Assembly: GCA_012295275.1 (NCBI GenBank)
Contig: CM022679.1
Location: forward strand, 20,800,110 to 20,864,109
Length of the DNA stretch: 64,000 bases
Direction: 5' to 3'
Source of the DNA: Chrysomallon squamiferum
Lineage: Eukaryota > Mollusca > Gastropoda > Neomphalida > Peltospiridae
Shown: positions 11,160-23,620 of the stretch, piece by piece
How positions within the stretch are numbered: the stretch's first letter is position 1
How the letters are laid out: each line of letters opens with the position of its first letter
Position numbers and translations under genes: made by a program
Notes under the pieces: generated by a model
Seen by the model: the letters and a program-made list of their open reading frames with translations, nothing else
Told to the model about the DNA's origin: nothing
Databases searched by the model: none

Positions 11160-14100
11160 ATTTTTATTAATTTATTCTAACCATAGCAGAGGAAAATGCA
11201 GCTATCAGTTTGCTATGTATGATGTAAAAGGTTGTATTCATTTATTTTCTAGCTGTATTATTTTACTTCTGTACTTATTTTTAGCAAAGACAGGTTTTCC
11301 ATTAAAATAATTAAATAATAACTTCAAAGTATAAAAATCAGCATATTTTAACCATTTATTCTGAGCAACAAAGGTATATTTAAAATGAAGTATTTATTCA
11401 ACTGTAATTTTTCAGTGACATTGTAACAAAAATTTATTTTGAATCAATGACTGCCAGTGGGGTAGATGAAATTCTTATTCAAAGGTTGACAACAATTTCT
11501 TCTGCAATAGCACCTCCTTCCATTCAAAAGTGGACAACAGTCTGGCATTGGTACTGGCAGGATGAGAATGGAAAGTGGAAAGAATATGGTGAACCAGTAA
11601 GTAGATAAAATAAATTAATTATTTTAAGTCATCCTTTAGTGAGATTATTAATTTTCAGATACTGATTTAATTTAAGACAGACTTTGTACAAAGGAAATAT
11701 AATTATACTTCTACTATTCATTTACTCACCAATCTTCACTGAAAACATTTATCCTGTTGCTACTGAAAACTCTGTAGATTAAAGAACTTAAAACCAGTAT
11801 TTTATTAGCAGAATCAATCAGAACACACTTATTATTTAATGTACTCACAAGTTGTTGTTTTAAATTATTATTCTTAAAGGATGTCAAGGGTTTGAAAACA
11901 GATCTTGATAGTGACAAGATTGAGAAAGAATATCAAAAGAACCCAGATGCTGAGTTTGATTTTAAAAAGGGACGCTTCACATATGTTATGTCATTCACTG
12001 AAATGAAACAAATAAACTATAAAACAAACTACAAACGCAAAGTTCGGCGCAGAACAGCTTATCCTGATCCAAAAAATACTGACAGAAGGTACATTTAAAA
12101 TAGCAAATATAAACACCATCAAATTCTTACCAAATATTTAAGTCATTGTTACTGATTCACTCACATTTTTTAAATGTTATCCATTGATTATATAGTGATT
12201 ATACTAACACTGTCAGAAAATTTTAAAGTTGTTTATTTCATAAGGGTTTTCAGGTGTTATTTTCATGTCATATTTTACTAATAAAGAAACTCTTTAGAAA
12301 TCAAATTATTTTAGAATCACAAGGAACTATTTTCTAAACATGTAACAAATTTAATGTGACAAATTAGTCAAAATGTTTCAGTGTTAATTTGTTTTGTATC
12401 TTTAATATTCTCATCCTGATTTACTTTCAGAACTATGGATGATGTTGCTGATGGCCAGTTGAAGTGTGCTGTGCCAAAAGAATGGAAAGTAACATCAGAA
12501 GATGTTATTGAGCATTATCAAGTGAAACAGGTGTGTGAAATAATTACTTCAGTACAGTTAATTATGGGCTTCATTTCCATTTAATACACATCATGAAATA
12601 AATCTTTTTAAAAATAGAACCAGCCATCAGTATAAAATTATTCTTATATTTCTGTTTTAAAACTGTATTAGTCAATAGTACAAAGTTGCTCTTATATTCC
12701 TGTTGTTGAAGGTGAATTAGTCATCAGTGTAAAGTTACTATATTTCTGTTTTAAAGCTGTATTAGTCAACAGTATAAAGTTATTTTTATATTTCTGTTTT
12801 AAAGGTGAATTAGTTATTCTGATTTCAGTTTAAACCTCTGTTTTAATACTGAACCAGTCAACAGTTTAACTTTATTCTAAACTAAGATTATACTTCAGTC
12901 TTAATACTCAGCCAACCAAATATATAAAGTTATTCTTATATTTCTGTTTTATTATAAAGTTATTCTTTTTACCTCCCTCAGTTGAATTCTGAAATGTGTA
13001 AGCATCACACTATGGTACCTGCCCCATCCAAAAGCTTTATCTGTGTTATGAACATATGGTATAATACTATTTTTTACAGTTTAGAATTATTATTGCAATT
13101 GGACTTGTGAAGTCAGAGCAAGCACTGTTTTTCTGACAACACAAAAAGAAACTATAGAGCAAATTGATCCATCATGTGTGCAGTGATGTTGTGACTGTAG
13201 GAAAATGCTATTTTCATCTGGAAACCTTCCTTTATTATACTTTATTATTAATTAAGTATGGGATTGCAAATAACAAATCAAACATAACCTGAACATATAG
13301 AGAATGAAATTTACATTATTTCTTGTTATCACTGAGGCTATACTTTATTGACATTGGTATCTCCTGTCAAATATTTAGACAAAGTCTTTAGAGTGCTGCT
13401 TTTATCTGCACTATACAGATAAGCCGGTACAAGGCATGTTTGCGATTAATTCAGTTTTGAGATCAATTTGAATTGCACAGTTTAGATGTGAAACATCAAA
13501 AACTGAATAGTTATCAAAAAAGAAAGAGAATGATGAAAAGTGGATTATTTTAAATTGCAAATTATTGAAAATGATTGTATTTAAATATTTATGACAATTT
13601 GCATTTTGTAATCATTCATTTATAAACATCTGAGTATTTATAACGAAGCACATCATGCGAATTGTATGGATTTTTGTTATTATTTTATTTTTTAATTTTT
13701 TTTATTTATTTCTGATATTTTCAGGTTGACAAGCACAGCCAAGAGTTCAAGGAAATTAACAGTCTTTTTCGTGAGACAATGTCTCAAAACATTAAAAAAC
13801 TGCAGAGAATTGAAAATGGAGAATTGTGGAGCAACTACTGTCAGTAAGTCTACTTTCTCTATAGTGAACATTTTACTACAGATTGCTGCTTTCTTCGTAC
13901 TAAGACAATATTGTATGTTTGATGTTTATGTAGTTTTTTTTTTTTTGTGTTTTGTCTACTGTGTACAACTAAGGACAGGGGATCAGTCCTTGTTAATGTA
14001 CACAAATCACATAATTTCCTGTCTTATCCAGTTGTCCATGACTCATTTATACATGACTGTACTTTGTACTTTTATGCCTGGGGAAATAAGTATATAAAAT

Positions 14101-14790
14101 ATTATTTCCTCCTAATGAAATAAAAAATAAATAAATGAAATAAAATAAATAATAATAATAATAATAAAAAGAATAAAAAATGTGTAATTGACTTGACACT
14201 GTGCAACTGTAAATTAACAGAATATTGTTAAATAAAAACATTTCTTTCATTTTCAACTATTATTTTTAATTTTTTTTTTAATCTTTTCTGTACCTTAAAT
14301 TTCAATAATTTAATAAAAATGGTTAAAATGTCTCCTCATAAAATCATTAATTATTATAATAAAATTATTTTTACTCTTTAACAGTAAAAAGACTGTTATG
14401 AAAAGGAAACTGGGTAAAGTGGAGGAAAGGCAGTTATTTCATGGTACGGCAAAGGAAAACATCGAAGCAATCTGTCATCAGGGGTTTGATTTTCGCTTTA
14501 ATGGAAAAGCAGTAGGGACCCTCTATGGAAAAGGCAGCTATTTTGCAACCGAGGCTTCTTATTCTGATTCTTATACTGACTGCAAAATGATGTTTGTGGC
14601 CAAAGTTCTGGTTGGTGAATTTGTCGAAGGTAATGGGTCATACGTGCGGCCTCCACCCAAAGATGATTCAAAACCTCATGGAGATTTGTTTGATAGCTGT
14701 GTTGACAACACAATAGACCCCAAAATCTTTGTCATATTTGATTTAATCCAAGTTTATCCACAATACCTAATTAAATATTGCAAACAATAA
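7866..14790 (+). CDS. PARP12/ZAP-like mono-ADP-ribosyltransferase with two CCCH-WWE-WWE modules (locus 1)
   Basis: Exons: 7866-8095, 8672-8852, 9119-9327, 9680-9779, 10371-10759, 11416-11596, 11880-12088, 12431-12530, 13725-13843, 14385-14790. They sum to 2,124 bases, exactly 708 codons including the stop, with matching phases, so I read it as an intact gene of 707 residues. Order: CCCH finger (C14, C22, C28, H32), WWE1, WWE2, linker; second CCCH-WWE1-WWE2; PARP catalytic domain. H592 (in LFHGT), Y625 (in GKGSYFA) and I687 (in PKIFVIFD) form an H-Y-I triad, which in known PARPs goes with mono-ADP-ribosylation. The CCCH-WWE-WWE unit resembles the central ADP-ribose-binding domain of ZAP (PARP13). 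The four N-terminal CCCH fingers of locus 3 are missing: the first exon jumps from the first eight residues to the module finger. The ATG is in the same context (ATAATGTCG) as in both paralogs. Function in antiviral or stress RNA control is inferred from the family. Confidence 0.85.
9885..10140. repeat. Degenerate intronic minisatellite
   Basis: Imperfect units of roughly 45-60 bases with the shared words AACCAG, GTATAA, AAGTTATTCT and TTCTGTTTTAA. The same family occupies the equivalent intron after exon D in the other modules. Confidence 0.6.
10272..10326 (+). pseudogene. Decayed start of an exon A in locus 1
   Basis: After a CTTCAG acceptor the sequence matches the start of exon A at 35565 and 38487 (TTGACTTCTGAAATATGTAA in the intact copies). 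Here it reaches an in-frame TGA after 14 codons. The gene instead appears to use an acceptor at 10369-10370, in sequence that is coding in locus 3 (near 32578). Confidence 0.65.
10371..12530 (+). other. Locus 1, module 2 (exons A-B-C-D)
   Basis: A 10371-10759: a linker with YAMKYPDE and FQPEIRTT, a CCCH finger (C-x7-C-x5-C-x3-H) and the start of WWE1. B 11416-11596, C 11880-12088 and D 12431-12530 have the same lengths and phases as in module 1. An (ATT)n tract lies at 11108-11159 in the A-B intron. All splice sites are GT-AG. Confidence 0.8.
12982..13100 (+). pseudogene. Leftover or alternative exon-A start before the catalytic exons (locus 1)
   Basis: CCTCAG acceptor, then about 26 codons homologous to the start of exon A (LNSEMCKHHT against LTSEICKQHT), then unrelated sequence. 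The frame is open for about 40 codons and ends in TGA near 13,110. It stands at the same place, between the last D exon and the catalytic exons, in all three loci. It is either the relic of a lost module or an alternative terminal exon. Confidence 0.6.
13725..14790 (+). other. Locus 1, PARP catalytic exons
   Basis: Exon 13725-13843 encodes the start of the catalytic fold (FRETMSQNI, IENGELWSNY). Exon 14385-14790 encodes the NAD-binding core with H592, Y625 and I687 and the terminal [10 protein letters not shown] segment. The junction is phase 2. The intron 13844-14384 is AT-rich with an (AAT)n tract at 14151-14167. Confidence 0.85.
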
Positions 14791-15330
14791 TTTGTGGTAA
14801 TCTAGCTGCAGAAGTCACCTACACATAAACAGAGTTTCTTGATCAGGAAAATATTAAACAGAAAAACATTAAATTTCAGCTTATATTATAAGAATAACTT
14901 TAAAAACTAAACATGTTTGATGTTTCATCAAATTGGATGATTGGTTTTTCGCCTGTTTTGTTTTGTTATTTTGCTAGAGATATATTATTTAGCCTGCTTT
15001 AACGTTTTCTTTTATTACTAAATACAGATTTATGCAAATGTTTCATATTGGTTTTTTAAATATGTACTGTCTGTAAATTTGAATTTAATTATATATCTTT
15101 ACCTAATGTGTGTGTATGTATTTGTGAATAACAACACATTTTAAACATTTTACTGTTGTACCTGTTCAGTGTTACTTAATAACATTTATAATTTTAAATA
15201 TGGTCAAAATATTCTTTGCTACCTTTAGGACAATTTACTGTAATCTAAATTTAGCTTTATAGAAACATGTCTTCAATGTCTGTATAATAGAAGCTTCATC
15301 AAAACATAAAATAAATATACAAATAAAATG
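14791..15330 (+). other. 3' UTR and polyadenylation region of locus 1
   Basis: AATAAA signals at 15310-15315 and 15322-15327. The block 14940-15090 (GTTTTGTTATTTTGCTAGAG and following) is strongly conserved downstream of loci 2 (25,530-25,650) and 3 (43,040-43,160), consistent with transcribed 3' UTR. I see no coding content. Confidence 0.55.
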
Positions 15331-16428
15331 GTATCGTAGTTCTGTGAGAAATGGTGGAAAAAATCCATCTTCTCCCATCCAACTAACTACAGACAAAGAG
15401 CTTCAATACTTTCAATACAAAATCTTTCTTTTTATCTTAACAACATATTTGATAATACATAGTATAAAAGATTCAGATAACAGTTAATTTTGTCATATAA
15501 TTAGTGAAGAGTTAATAAACTTGTTTTGCTTATGTAAACATGTTTTGACATTTTGGAACACTGTTATAAACTGGGTATTTGTGAGAATAAAGTGAGACGA
15601 AATAAAATTCACAATTATTTTAAACAACCCAAATTATTCTGTAGAAGATAATATAATAAATTTAATATTGTTAATTGGCTAAATAGTGCATATATAAATC
15701 AAAAACAAAACACCCAAAACTACCTTTAACTAAATTCCAAATTTTCAGAACAGGTATTATTAAATAGATAAACAGAAAATTAATTTGAAGCCAAATCAAA
15801 CATTTGGAAAAAACTCTAGGACTGAAATGTAAAAATATCAACCATGTTATAAAATTTACAGATAGAAATGAAGAAAATATATGTACAACTTTAAAAAACA
15901 ATGAATACTATAATTTACTCATTTATGTATCTTAGAATATCGTATACTTTGTATTTATGGCTTAAATGTTTCTGACTAGGAATTACAACATAATTAGGAC
16001 TGATTTATAGATTTATACTATAGATAATCAGGAGTCCATGGATATGATCATTCACATTTTTTAGATGCACTGAACAGGTGTCTTTCCAAGATAACTTAAA
16101 TGATTGTTAACCTTTGCATTTCAACTAGGAGCAAAGTATATTAGTAAAATTAATTCCCAGCCCCCCATTCAGTGATGTTTGTGGATCAACATTATTAGAA
16201 AAAAAAACCCAATCATTTAAGGCCAGACAATGGACAAGCATTTCTTTAAATTTCACTTATTTATTTATTAATACAGTTTGTGTGGGGAATAATTAATGTA
16301 TTTTATTAACTTTATTTTTTTAGTTTTGCAAAATTAATATCATCAAGTCCATGTCCCATAAAATTCAATGATTGTTTTAATTTTATTTTAAATGTTGATA
16401 ATTAAGAATGTAATTTAGTAATGTGATA

Positions 16429-16477
<49 letters not shown>

Positions 16478-17349
16478 GGTGGTGCAAAAACTAAAATTAT
16501 ATAGTGATGTATTAAAATGATTCTTTTAATTAAAGATTTTTTTGTTCTATATATTTATTATTATATGGATATTTCTCCAAGATGTATCCCAATTCCTGTA
16601 TTTCAAAAATGGAGCTGAGGTTAGAATGTCATGTTCTGCTCAAAAAGGATGCTTTTACCAAATCTGATTCCCGTGCAGTTATATTTGGGTCTCGAAGATT
16701 ATTATTTTAAATATTATGAAATGTTTTTATTTAAGAAATTTGTATTGTTTTTATTACTATTTTTTTCCCTTAATATGCTTTCTGAAAATAATGTATATAT
16801 TCAATATATATTATTTAAACATGTTTTTTATATATATTCTCATTTTATTATTATTAGATAAACTTGTTAATAAATCTGTAGCAGGTTCACTACAATTCAG
16901 AGGGAAATAATGTAGAAATGATATAGAATAACATAATATTATTTTTTTTTTTTTTTTTGAAAGGGGTTGATTATATCTTAAGCAGTCATAAGGAAGCCAA
17001 AATCAAGCAATTTATTTATTTATTTAAGACACACATAATTTTATTGTCATTTTCTTTAAAATAAAAATTAATGCAATACTGTTTAAATTAAGATTTTGGT
17101 TTTAATAGTGTCAAAATTATGTTTTAACCCGATTATTTCAATTATTTTCAAATACAACTTTAATGTTAATAATAATTTTAAAACATTACAGTAATATATC
17201 AGTAAAACAAATCAGTAAAATAAACCAATTAATAATTTTGTTTATAATCTTTTTTATATTATTTCCCTTCTTTTTTTCAAATACACACCATCTATCAACA
17301 TGCTTATAACATTTATTTATTTATTATTTTATATATTTTAGTTATTTAA
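15331..17349. repeat. Duplicated non-coding flank downstream of locus 1
   Basis: Closely parallels 25,910-28,200 block by block: for example 15,345-15,420 matches 25,935-26,010 and 43,500-43,570. The duplication therefore extends well past the gene. It contains an (ATT)n tract at 16428-16475 and poly-T at 16941-16958. No gene is recognised; the short ORFs are AT-rich chance frames. Confidence 0.65.
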
Positions 17350-17502
17350 TTTTTCGGACAATTTTCTAACCATAAAACATTTTGATATATATATACATAA
17401 GCATAATAATAATTAAAAAAATAAGAAATTTATAACTTATAAAATATTTCTTAGAGTATTTGATATCAAAATGTTTTATGATTAGAAAAATTGTCTGAAA
17501 AA
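17350..17502. mobile_element. Inverted-repeat (foldback or MITE-like) element
   Basis: Arms at 17350-17388 and 17463-17502 are near-perfect inverted repeats of about 39 bases, including CATAAAACATTTTGATAT and its complement, around a spacer of about 74 bases. It is absent from the parallel stretch near 28,200. No clear target-site duplication was found, so the element class is open. Confidence 0.6.
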
Positions 17503-20500
17503 TGTATATATTTGTAAATATTCTGCAGTGGTCAGCAGGGGTAAAACCTCTTTATAATACCCCCTGGAATGCTGCCATCCCTATTTACTGTCCCAAAAAT
17601 GCTTGACCATCAATTGTCTGGATATACGTAAATTTACTTTGTTCTACCACCAGACACTATATTTCTGTCAACAAATCCAGCAAAACACTCTGATCTAAAT
17701 ACACAGGTAATTTACCTGATAAACTGCCTTCAGTTTGCAAAGTATTTTACGAAACAAATTATATTTTGCCACTTAATTGTTGATGTTGTTGGGGGATTTT
17801 TTGGTTGATTTTTTTAATTCTTGAATTCAGGAAATCAGCTCGGCATGGCACAACCAAAAATATTTGTAGTTTGGTACCTTTGATATTATCAGGTTGTTAC
17901 AGTTAGCAGACTTAATATAAATTGCCAATTCTTCATTATTGTTTTGAAACTTTGAGAACTCTCCATCATAAACTGATATTGATACATACTGGCATATGTA
18001 TTTAATGAAATAATATTGTTATGTCTGACACATTTCTTTAAGACAGGGCCACATTAAACTAGTGTGATACCCAAAACATATGTTTAAAAAGGCCCCTAAA
18101 TCCGAAAAGTACACCTAAATATTAAAACATAAATTATTTACTTGCATAGTAAAACATTGCATTTTTTCCACTTGCTATAGAGACAGATAATACGACAGTC
18201 GTGTCTGATTCTTATTTAAATGTAGATGTCGGTTGTAGATATCAAACGTAACACAACTACAAAGTAAATGACGTTTACTATTTGCAAATTAGCTGACGAT
18301 GCAGGAACTGTCACTTTCACACACACGTTCATGTTCAGTACTTATTAGAGTGAGCCTCTTTAGTTTATTTTGACTCATAGTGTAGGGCTGTTGTCATGTG
18401 TTTTCTACTGATTTGATCCCAGTCAGCCTTTGACATAAATAGAGTTTTGCAGAAAACCTAAATATGCAAAGTTTGGAACTGTTTTTCTGTCTTACACGAT
18501 TAGAAAAGATGTTTTATTTAAACTTTTATTTTTTTTTTTTATATGCAAAAAAAAAAAAACAAACAACAAACAACAACAACAACAACAACCCAAAAACTAT
18601 TTGATTTCTCATTTTTTTTTTTATGTGTTTCTGTGCACAGCCTATGACTAAAAGCTGACAGGTTATCAGATCTCCCTTTTTTTGTTCACCCCTTGAGATT
18701 TTTCTTGTTCCAGTCAATACTGTACAAATGGTTGCTTCTTATAAAATATTAATTCTCTTCTTATTAATTAGAAAGTGTACGCAGTAAAGTGACAGAAGCA
18801 GATTTCATCCCCCACCCTCTCCTTTGTACAGACACTACTGTTTGGTTAGCTTCGAGTAATTACCGACTTTAGTATATATTGGTGAAACATGTGATTTACT
18901 TTATTTATTAAGTTAATAGACATGAAATAGGCTCGCTAATGTATGACCACTGTAGAAACACAACAAAACTCAAATTACTCTACTTACCATGGAATACACA
19001 TACAATCGATGTCCACACTGGCTGTTGTGTGGAATTTCTGGTATTATATATTTTTAGTTTATGGTGGATCCTCTTAGAGATTAGTCTGTATGTTAAAATT
19101 GTTCTTCACCTTTTAATAGCATTAAAATTTAATTGGCCGTACTCCCGACACCCAAATTGGAGGATTCCATGATAGCACAGCAACATGTAAACTTTTACTT
19201 AAGCTGTTTATTTATTGGATGATTCTTTTTGTATTCTGCCTTTTTTCACACAAATTCATACAAATATTATTACTGTAATTATGCAATTAGAATTTACGTT
19301 GAATTACAGTTTCAGTAAGAATTATTTTTTCGAAGATACCTTTATTAAAAAATATACAAATAACTATTTATTATTGAAACGACAAACAAAAATACAAATA
19401 CCATAATTTAGATGTTTGCGAAAGATGCAAATACAAAAGCAAAAGAAAAATCTTTAGTCTGACAAAGATGATAAAGTGTGATGGATTATTTGCATTCCTT
19501 AGTAAAAGAACTACTAACACGTTAATCCAAATTATGAAACATATTGTACATGAAAGAATTAGTCGTAAAGTTTCAGATTGATTCAACACAAGATAATTCA
19601 TCCATTGGTCACTTGAGCATTAAAGAAATTGTTATCTGTGACTGACTGTTTTAAGCTGTGCCAGGTAATGTTGGTAAGAATATAGATTCATTGATCTATT
19701 GACTGAAATATTAAAGCGTCATAAAATTGACCCCCAAAAATGTTTATCAGATAGCACAGGTGGCGCTGTAAGTTACCGTGGAATGGTTTACAAAATAAAA
19801 TTGTTGGTATGACGTAACAATACGTTCGTATATGCTCCTTTTCGTATAAATGAGCACAAATTTAAGAATTTCTTTTCTTGCTGGTGTTTATACACGGCAA
19901 TTTGTGAATCTCATCTAATGGCATGAGATCAACAGCTATGTTCAGTTGTCCACTGACCATTCTCACTCTTGTCTGCGTCTCCAAGATTTGATCATCAAGC
20001 TTAAGCTAAAACTATTTTTGGATAATGCAGACATAGACCAGTGTAATGAGAAAGCATACACAATTTCTTACTTGATTTAGGGTAATGTCTATAACGTATT
20101 CAGTGTTTATTACTATGCCATTAACTAAAACATATTTCTTTAAATATTTGCAGTCTATTCAGCCTTTATAGTTAACTCTTTAATTAAAACAGTATGTTTA
20201 ATTGTACAGATATGTTTTACACATGAGGATGCCGTTATTTGTCATCGCGTATTTTTATGCGTTGGGTTTGGTAGATTCCGTTTATAACAAAGTTGAAGGA
20301 ACAGACAAGAATAACGTTCATAGCAATACTTTGGAATTTGTAAATAAATCTAAAGACTAGATTTCACAGATGAAAATAAATAAAATCAAAAATGAGTAAC
20401 TGATGCTAATGTTAAGTAATATTAGATTTTACATTTTTTTTAACTTCAAGTATTAAAGCAATTGCTTAATGATGGTGAGAATATGAGTTTCAAGTACAAA

Positions 20501-21084
20501 AAATGTACTATTTATAGATACAGAGATAGAATGATAATTAGATAGAGAAGCCTTGAGATGGCATTAATGTGAAATGGGATGGAACACTGAAAATATAGGG
20601 ATGCAGTACTCGTTTTATATGTATTTACATAGGTAAAAGCAGCACGCGAGTTTTGTGATATGCGTCAAAGTGTATTTGTGTATTTTTAAAATCATTTTTT
20701 GTATGTGGGATATTCACAGAAATTTCTTTCATTACTGTATTCATACGTTTACATTACTTTGATAAATGTTTTTTGACGTCTATTTGATTCGATGTTTATT
20801 TTTATTCTCCTTCAGTATATAAATACATTTAAAAATTATATTAGATATAATTTATTAGTTTTTTTTGTTTTTTTTTGTTTTGTTTGTTTGTTTTTTAATG
20901 AATATAAAAATATTAAAAGATTGAAGCAATAGACTGAAATTACAAGAATTTCCCTTACTTTTTAAATTACTAACATAAATTTTGTATCATTTTACTGGTA
21001 TTTCCATAGGCTTGTAATTTTTATTTATTTGTTTCTGTATGATGTCGCTTTTAACAGGGAACTTGTTTGGGTTTTTTCACATGG
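17503..21084. repeat. Intergenic DNA and upstream flank of PARP locus 2 (segmental unit 2)
   Basis: 17,545-17,600 matches 28,425-28,480 (AAACCTCTTTATAA, then CTGCCATCCCT). 18,005-18,160 and 18,630-19,700 match the flanks of loci 1 and 3. A poly-T/poly-A and CAA-rich tract lies at 18530-18605. The stretch 19,870-20,270 has no visible counterpart at the other loci. No gene or RNA was recognised. Confidence 0.6.
19755..19768 (+). promoter_or_regulatory. CTCF-like motif upstream of locus 2
   Basis: CACAGGTGGCGCTG matches the core of the CTCF consensus (AGGTGGCGC). The same site is upstream of locus 3. By eye only. Confidence 0.4.
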
Positions 21085-21187
21085 TCGGAAGTTGAGAACG
21101 ATTGGACATGATTTAGGGGACTAGGCACAGTCTAATTTATAAATAACTTTTGCGTCATTAGGTAAACCACACATTAGGTAAACCACA
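21085..21187 (+). promoter_or_regulatory. Candidate promoter sites of PARP locus 2
   Basis: TCGGAAGT at 21085-21092 is the position-equivalent of the ETS-like site of loci 1 and 3 with one change. AAACCACA occurs at 21164-21171 and 21180-21187, as in locus 1. The sites lie 260-365 bases before the ATG. Confidence 0.4.
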
Positions 21188-21770
21188 CATTGGTAGAAGC
21201 GTATGCACAGAGATTACATTTATTAATAAAAGTTTTGTCATTTTTATTTTTTAATATTAGTCACAATCGTTGATAGCACAAAATCACCCACATATTGAAG
21301 ATTCCCAGCTTTCACACGCGAACTGTGACAGATGATTTAATTCTCAGAATCAACACTGCTTTCTGTTTCGACAAAGTTTTTCCGGTATTTGTAAGAATCA
21401 CTTGATTAGAAATAAATTCAGAGCAGGAATACTACTGAGATATCATAATGTCGAGGGAACGCGAAAAAATAGCAGTACTCATTGATTCTATAGACGAACC
21501 ACCAATCTGTATTTATCATCTCAGAGGCAAATGCAAATTTGGATCTTCCTGTCGTTCTGAGCACAAGTCAGGAATTTACCAGTGGCAGTGGTTGGAAGAT
21601 GATGATTCGGAATGGACTGATTTTAATCAAGCTGACAACATTAGAATAGAGAAGATCTTTAGTCAACCGGATAAATCTTGGTGCTCTGTAAAAATTGGGT
21701 ATAATATTTGATTTACTTTTGTAGATATATACATCAGTTAAATGATTAAACAACAACAAAAAAAGACTTG

Positions 21771-21781
<11 letters not shown>

Positions 21782-21819
<38 letters not shown>

Positions 21820-21927
21820 TGTTTCATTAATAAGTGCTATTTCAAAAGCAAATCAGAAACCTAAATAATTATTGTTGCTATTTTATTTTATTTTATTTTA
21901 TTTTATTTATTTATTTATTATTAACAT

Positions 21928-21958
<31 letters not shown>

Positions 21959-22025
21959 ATTAATATTATTATTATTAATCTTAATATTATTATTATTTTT
22001 TTACTATTATTATTATTAATTTATT
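21782..22025. repeat. (CA)n and ATT-rich simple repeats in locus 2 intron 1
   Basis: (CA)18 at 21782-21817, then TTTTA units at 21885-21910 and an ATT/AAT mosaic at 21926-22020. Confidence 0.9.
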
Positions 22026-23538
22026 TATTATTTGCAGGAACATGTAGCTAACAGTTTCCTATATATGATGTAAAATGTTCTCAATCAGTTGTTTTGTAGC
22101 TGTATTATTTTACTTCTGTATTTATTGTTAGACAGGTTTTCCATTAAGAAAATTAAATAATTACTTCAAAGTATAAAAAACCAGCATATTTTAACCATTT
22201 ATTCACAGCAACAAAGCCACATTTAAAATGAAATATTTATTCAACTGTATTTTCAGTGACACTGCAATAAAAATTGATTTTGAATCAATGACTGACAGTG
22301 GATATCATGAAATTCTTATTCGAAGGTTGACAACAATTTCTTCTGCAATAGCAGCTCCATCTATTCAAAGATGGACAACAGTCTGGCATTGGTACTGGCA
22401 GGATGACAACGGACAGTGGAAAGAATATGGTGAACCAGTAAGCAGATAAAATACATTAGTTAGTTTAAGTCATCCTTCGATAATATTATTAATCTTCAGA
22501 TACTGAATTAATTTAAATGTACATCATACAAAGGAAGTATAATTATATTTCTATAGATCATTTACTCATCCGGCTGTTACTGAATAGTCACCACATTAAA
22601 GAACTTAATACCACTATTTTATTAGCAGAATCAAATCCGAACACACTCATTATTTAATGTACTCACAAGTTCTGTTTTTATTTATTCTGAAAGGATGTGA
22701 AGGGTTTGAAAGCAGATCTTGATAGTGACATGATAGAAAGAGAATTTCAAGATGGCCCAGATGATGACTGATTTTAAAAAGGGACGCTTCAAATATGTTC
22801 TGTCATTCAGTGAAATGAAACAAATAAACTGTAGAACAAACAGAGAACGCGATGTTCGGCGCAGAACAGCTTATCCCCATCTACAAAATACTGACACAAG
22901 GTACATTTAAAATAGCAAATAGGTCTAGCACATTCAAATTCTTACCAAATATTTCAGTCATTGTTACTGCAAAACTCAGATTTCTAAAGTGATATAAAAA
23001 GATCTTAATCAATGACTATAAAATAATTATACTAACACTGTTGGAGAATATTAAATTGTTCATTTCATAAGGGTTTTGATATCTTATTTTCATGTCATAT
23101 TTTACTAATAAAGAAACTCTTTAGAAATCAAGTCATTTTAGGTCTCATGGAACTGTATTTTCTAAACATGTAACAAATTTAATGTCAAAATGTAGACAAA
23201 ATGGTTTAGTGTTAATTTAATTCTTTTGAATCTTTAATATTCTGATTGTGATTTACTTTCAGAACTGTGGATGATGTTGCTGATGGCCAGTTGAAGTGTG
23301 CTGTGCCAAAAGAATGGAAAGTAACTTCAGAAGATGTGATTGAGCATTATCAAGTGAAACAGGTGTGTGAAAAAGTTACTTCAGTACAGTTAATTATGGG
23401 TTTCATTTCCATTTAATACACATCATGAAATGAATTATTTTTCAAAACAGAACCAGCCATCAGTATAAAAGTATTCTTATATTCCTGTATTCTTATATTT
23501 CTGTTTTAATATAAAGTTATTCATTTTGCCTCCCTCAG

Positions 23539-23620
23539 TTGAATTCTGAAACGTGTAAGCATCACATTATGGTACCTGCCCCATCCAAAAGCTATATCTG
23601 TGTTATAAACATATGGTATA
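23539..23620 (+). pseudogene. Leftover exon-A start before the catalytic exons (locus 2)
   Basis: CCCTCAG acceptor followed by the same exon-A-like segment as at 12,982 and 41,148 (LNSETCKHHI in frame). It runs open into a poly-T tract at 23645-23660. Confidence 0.6.
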
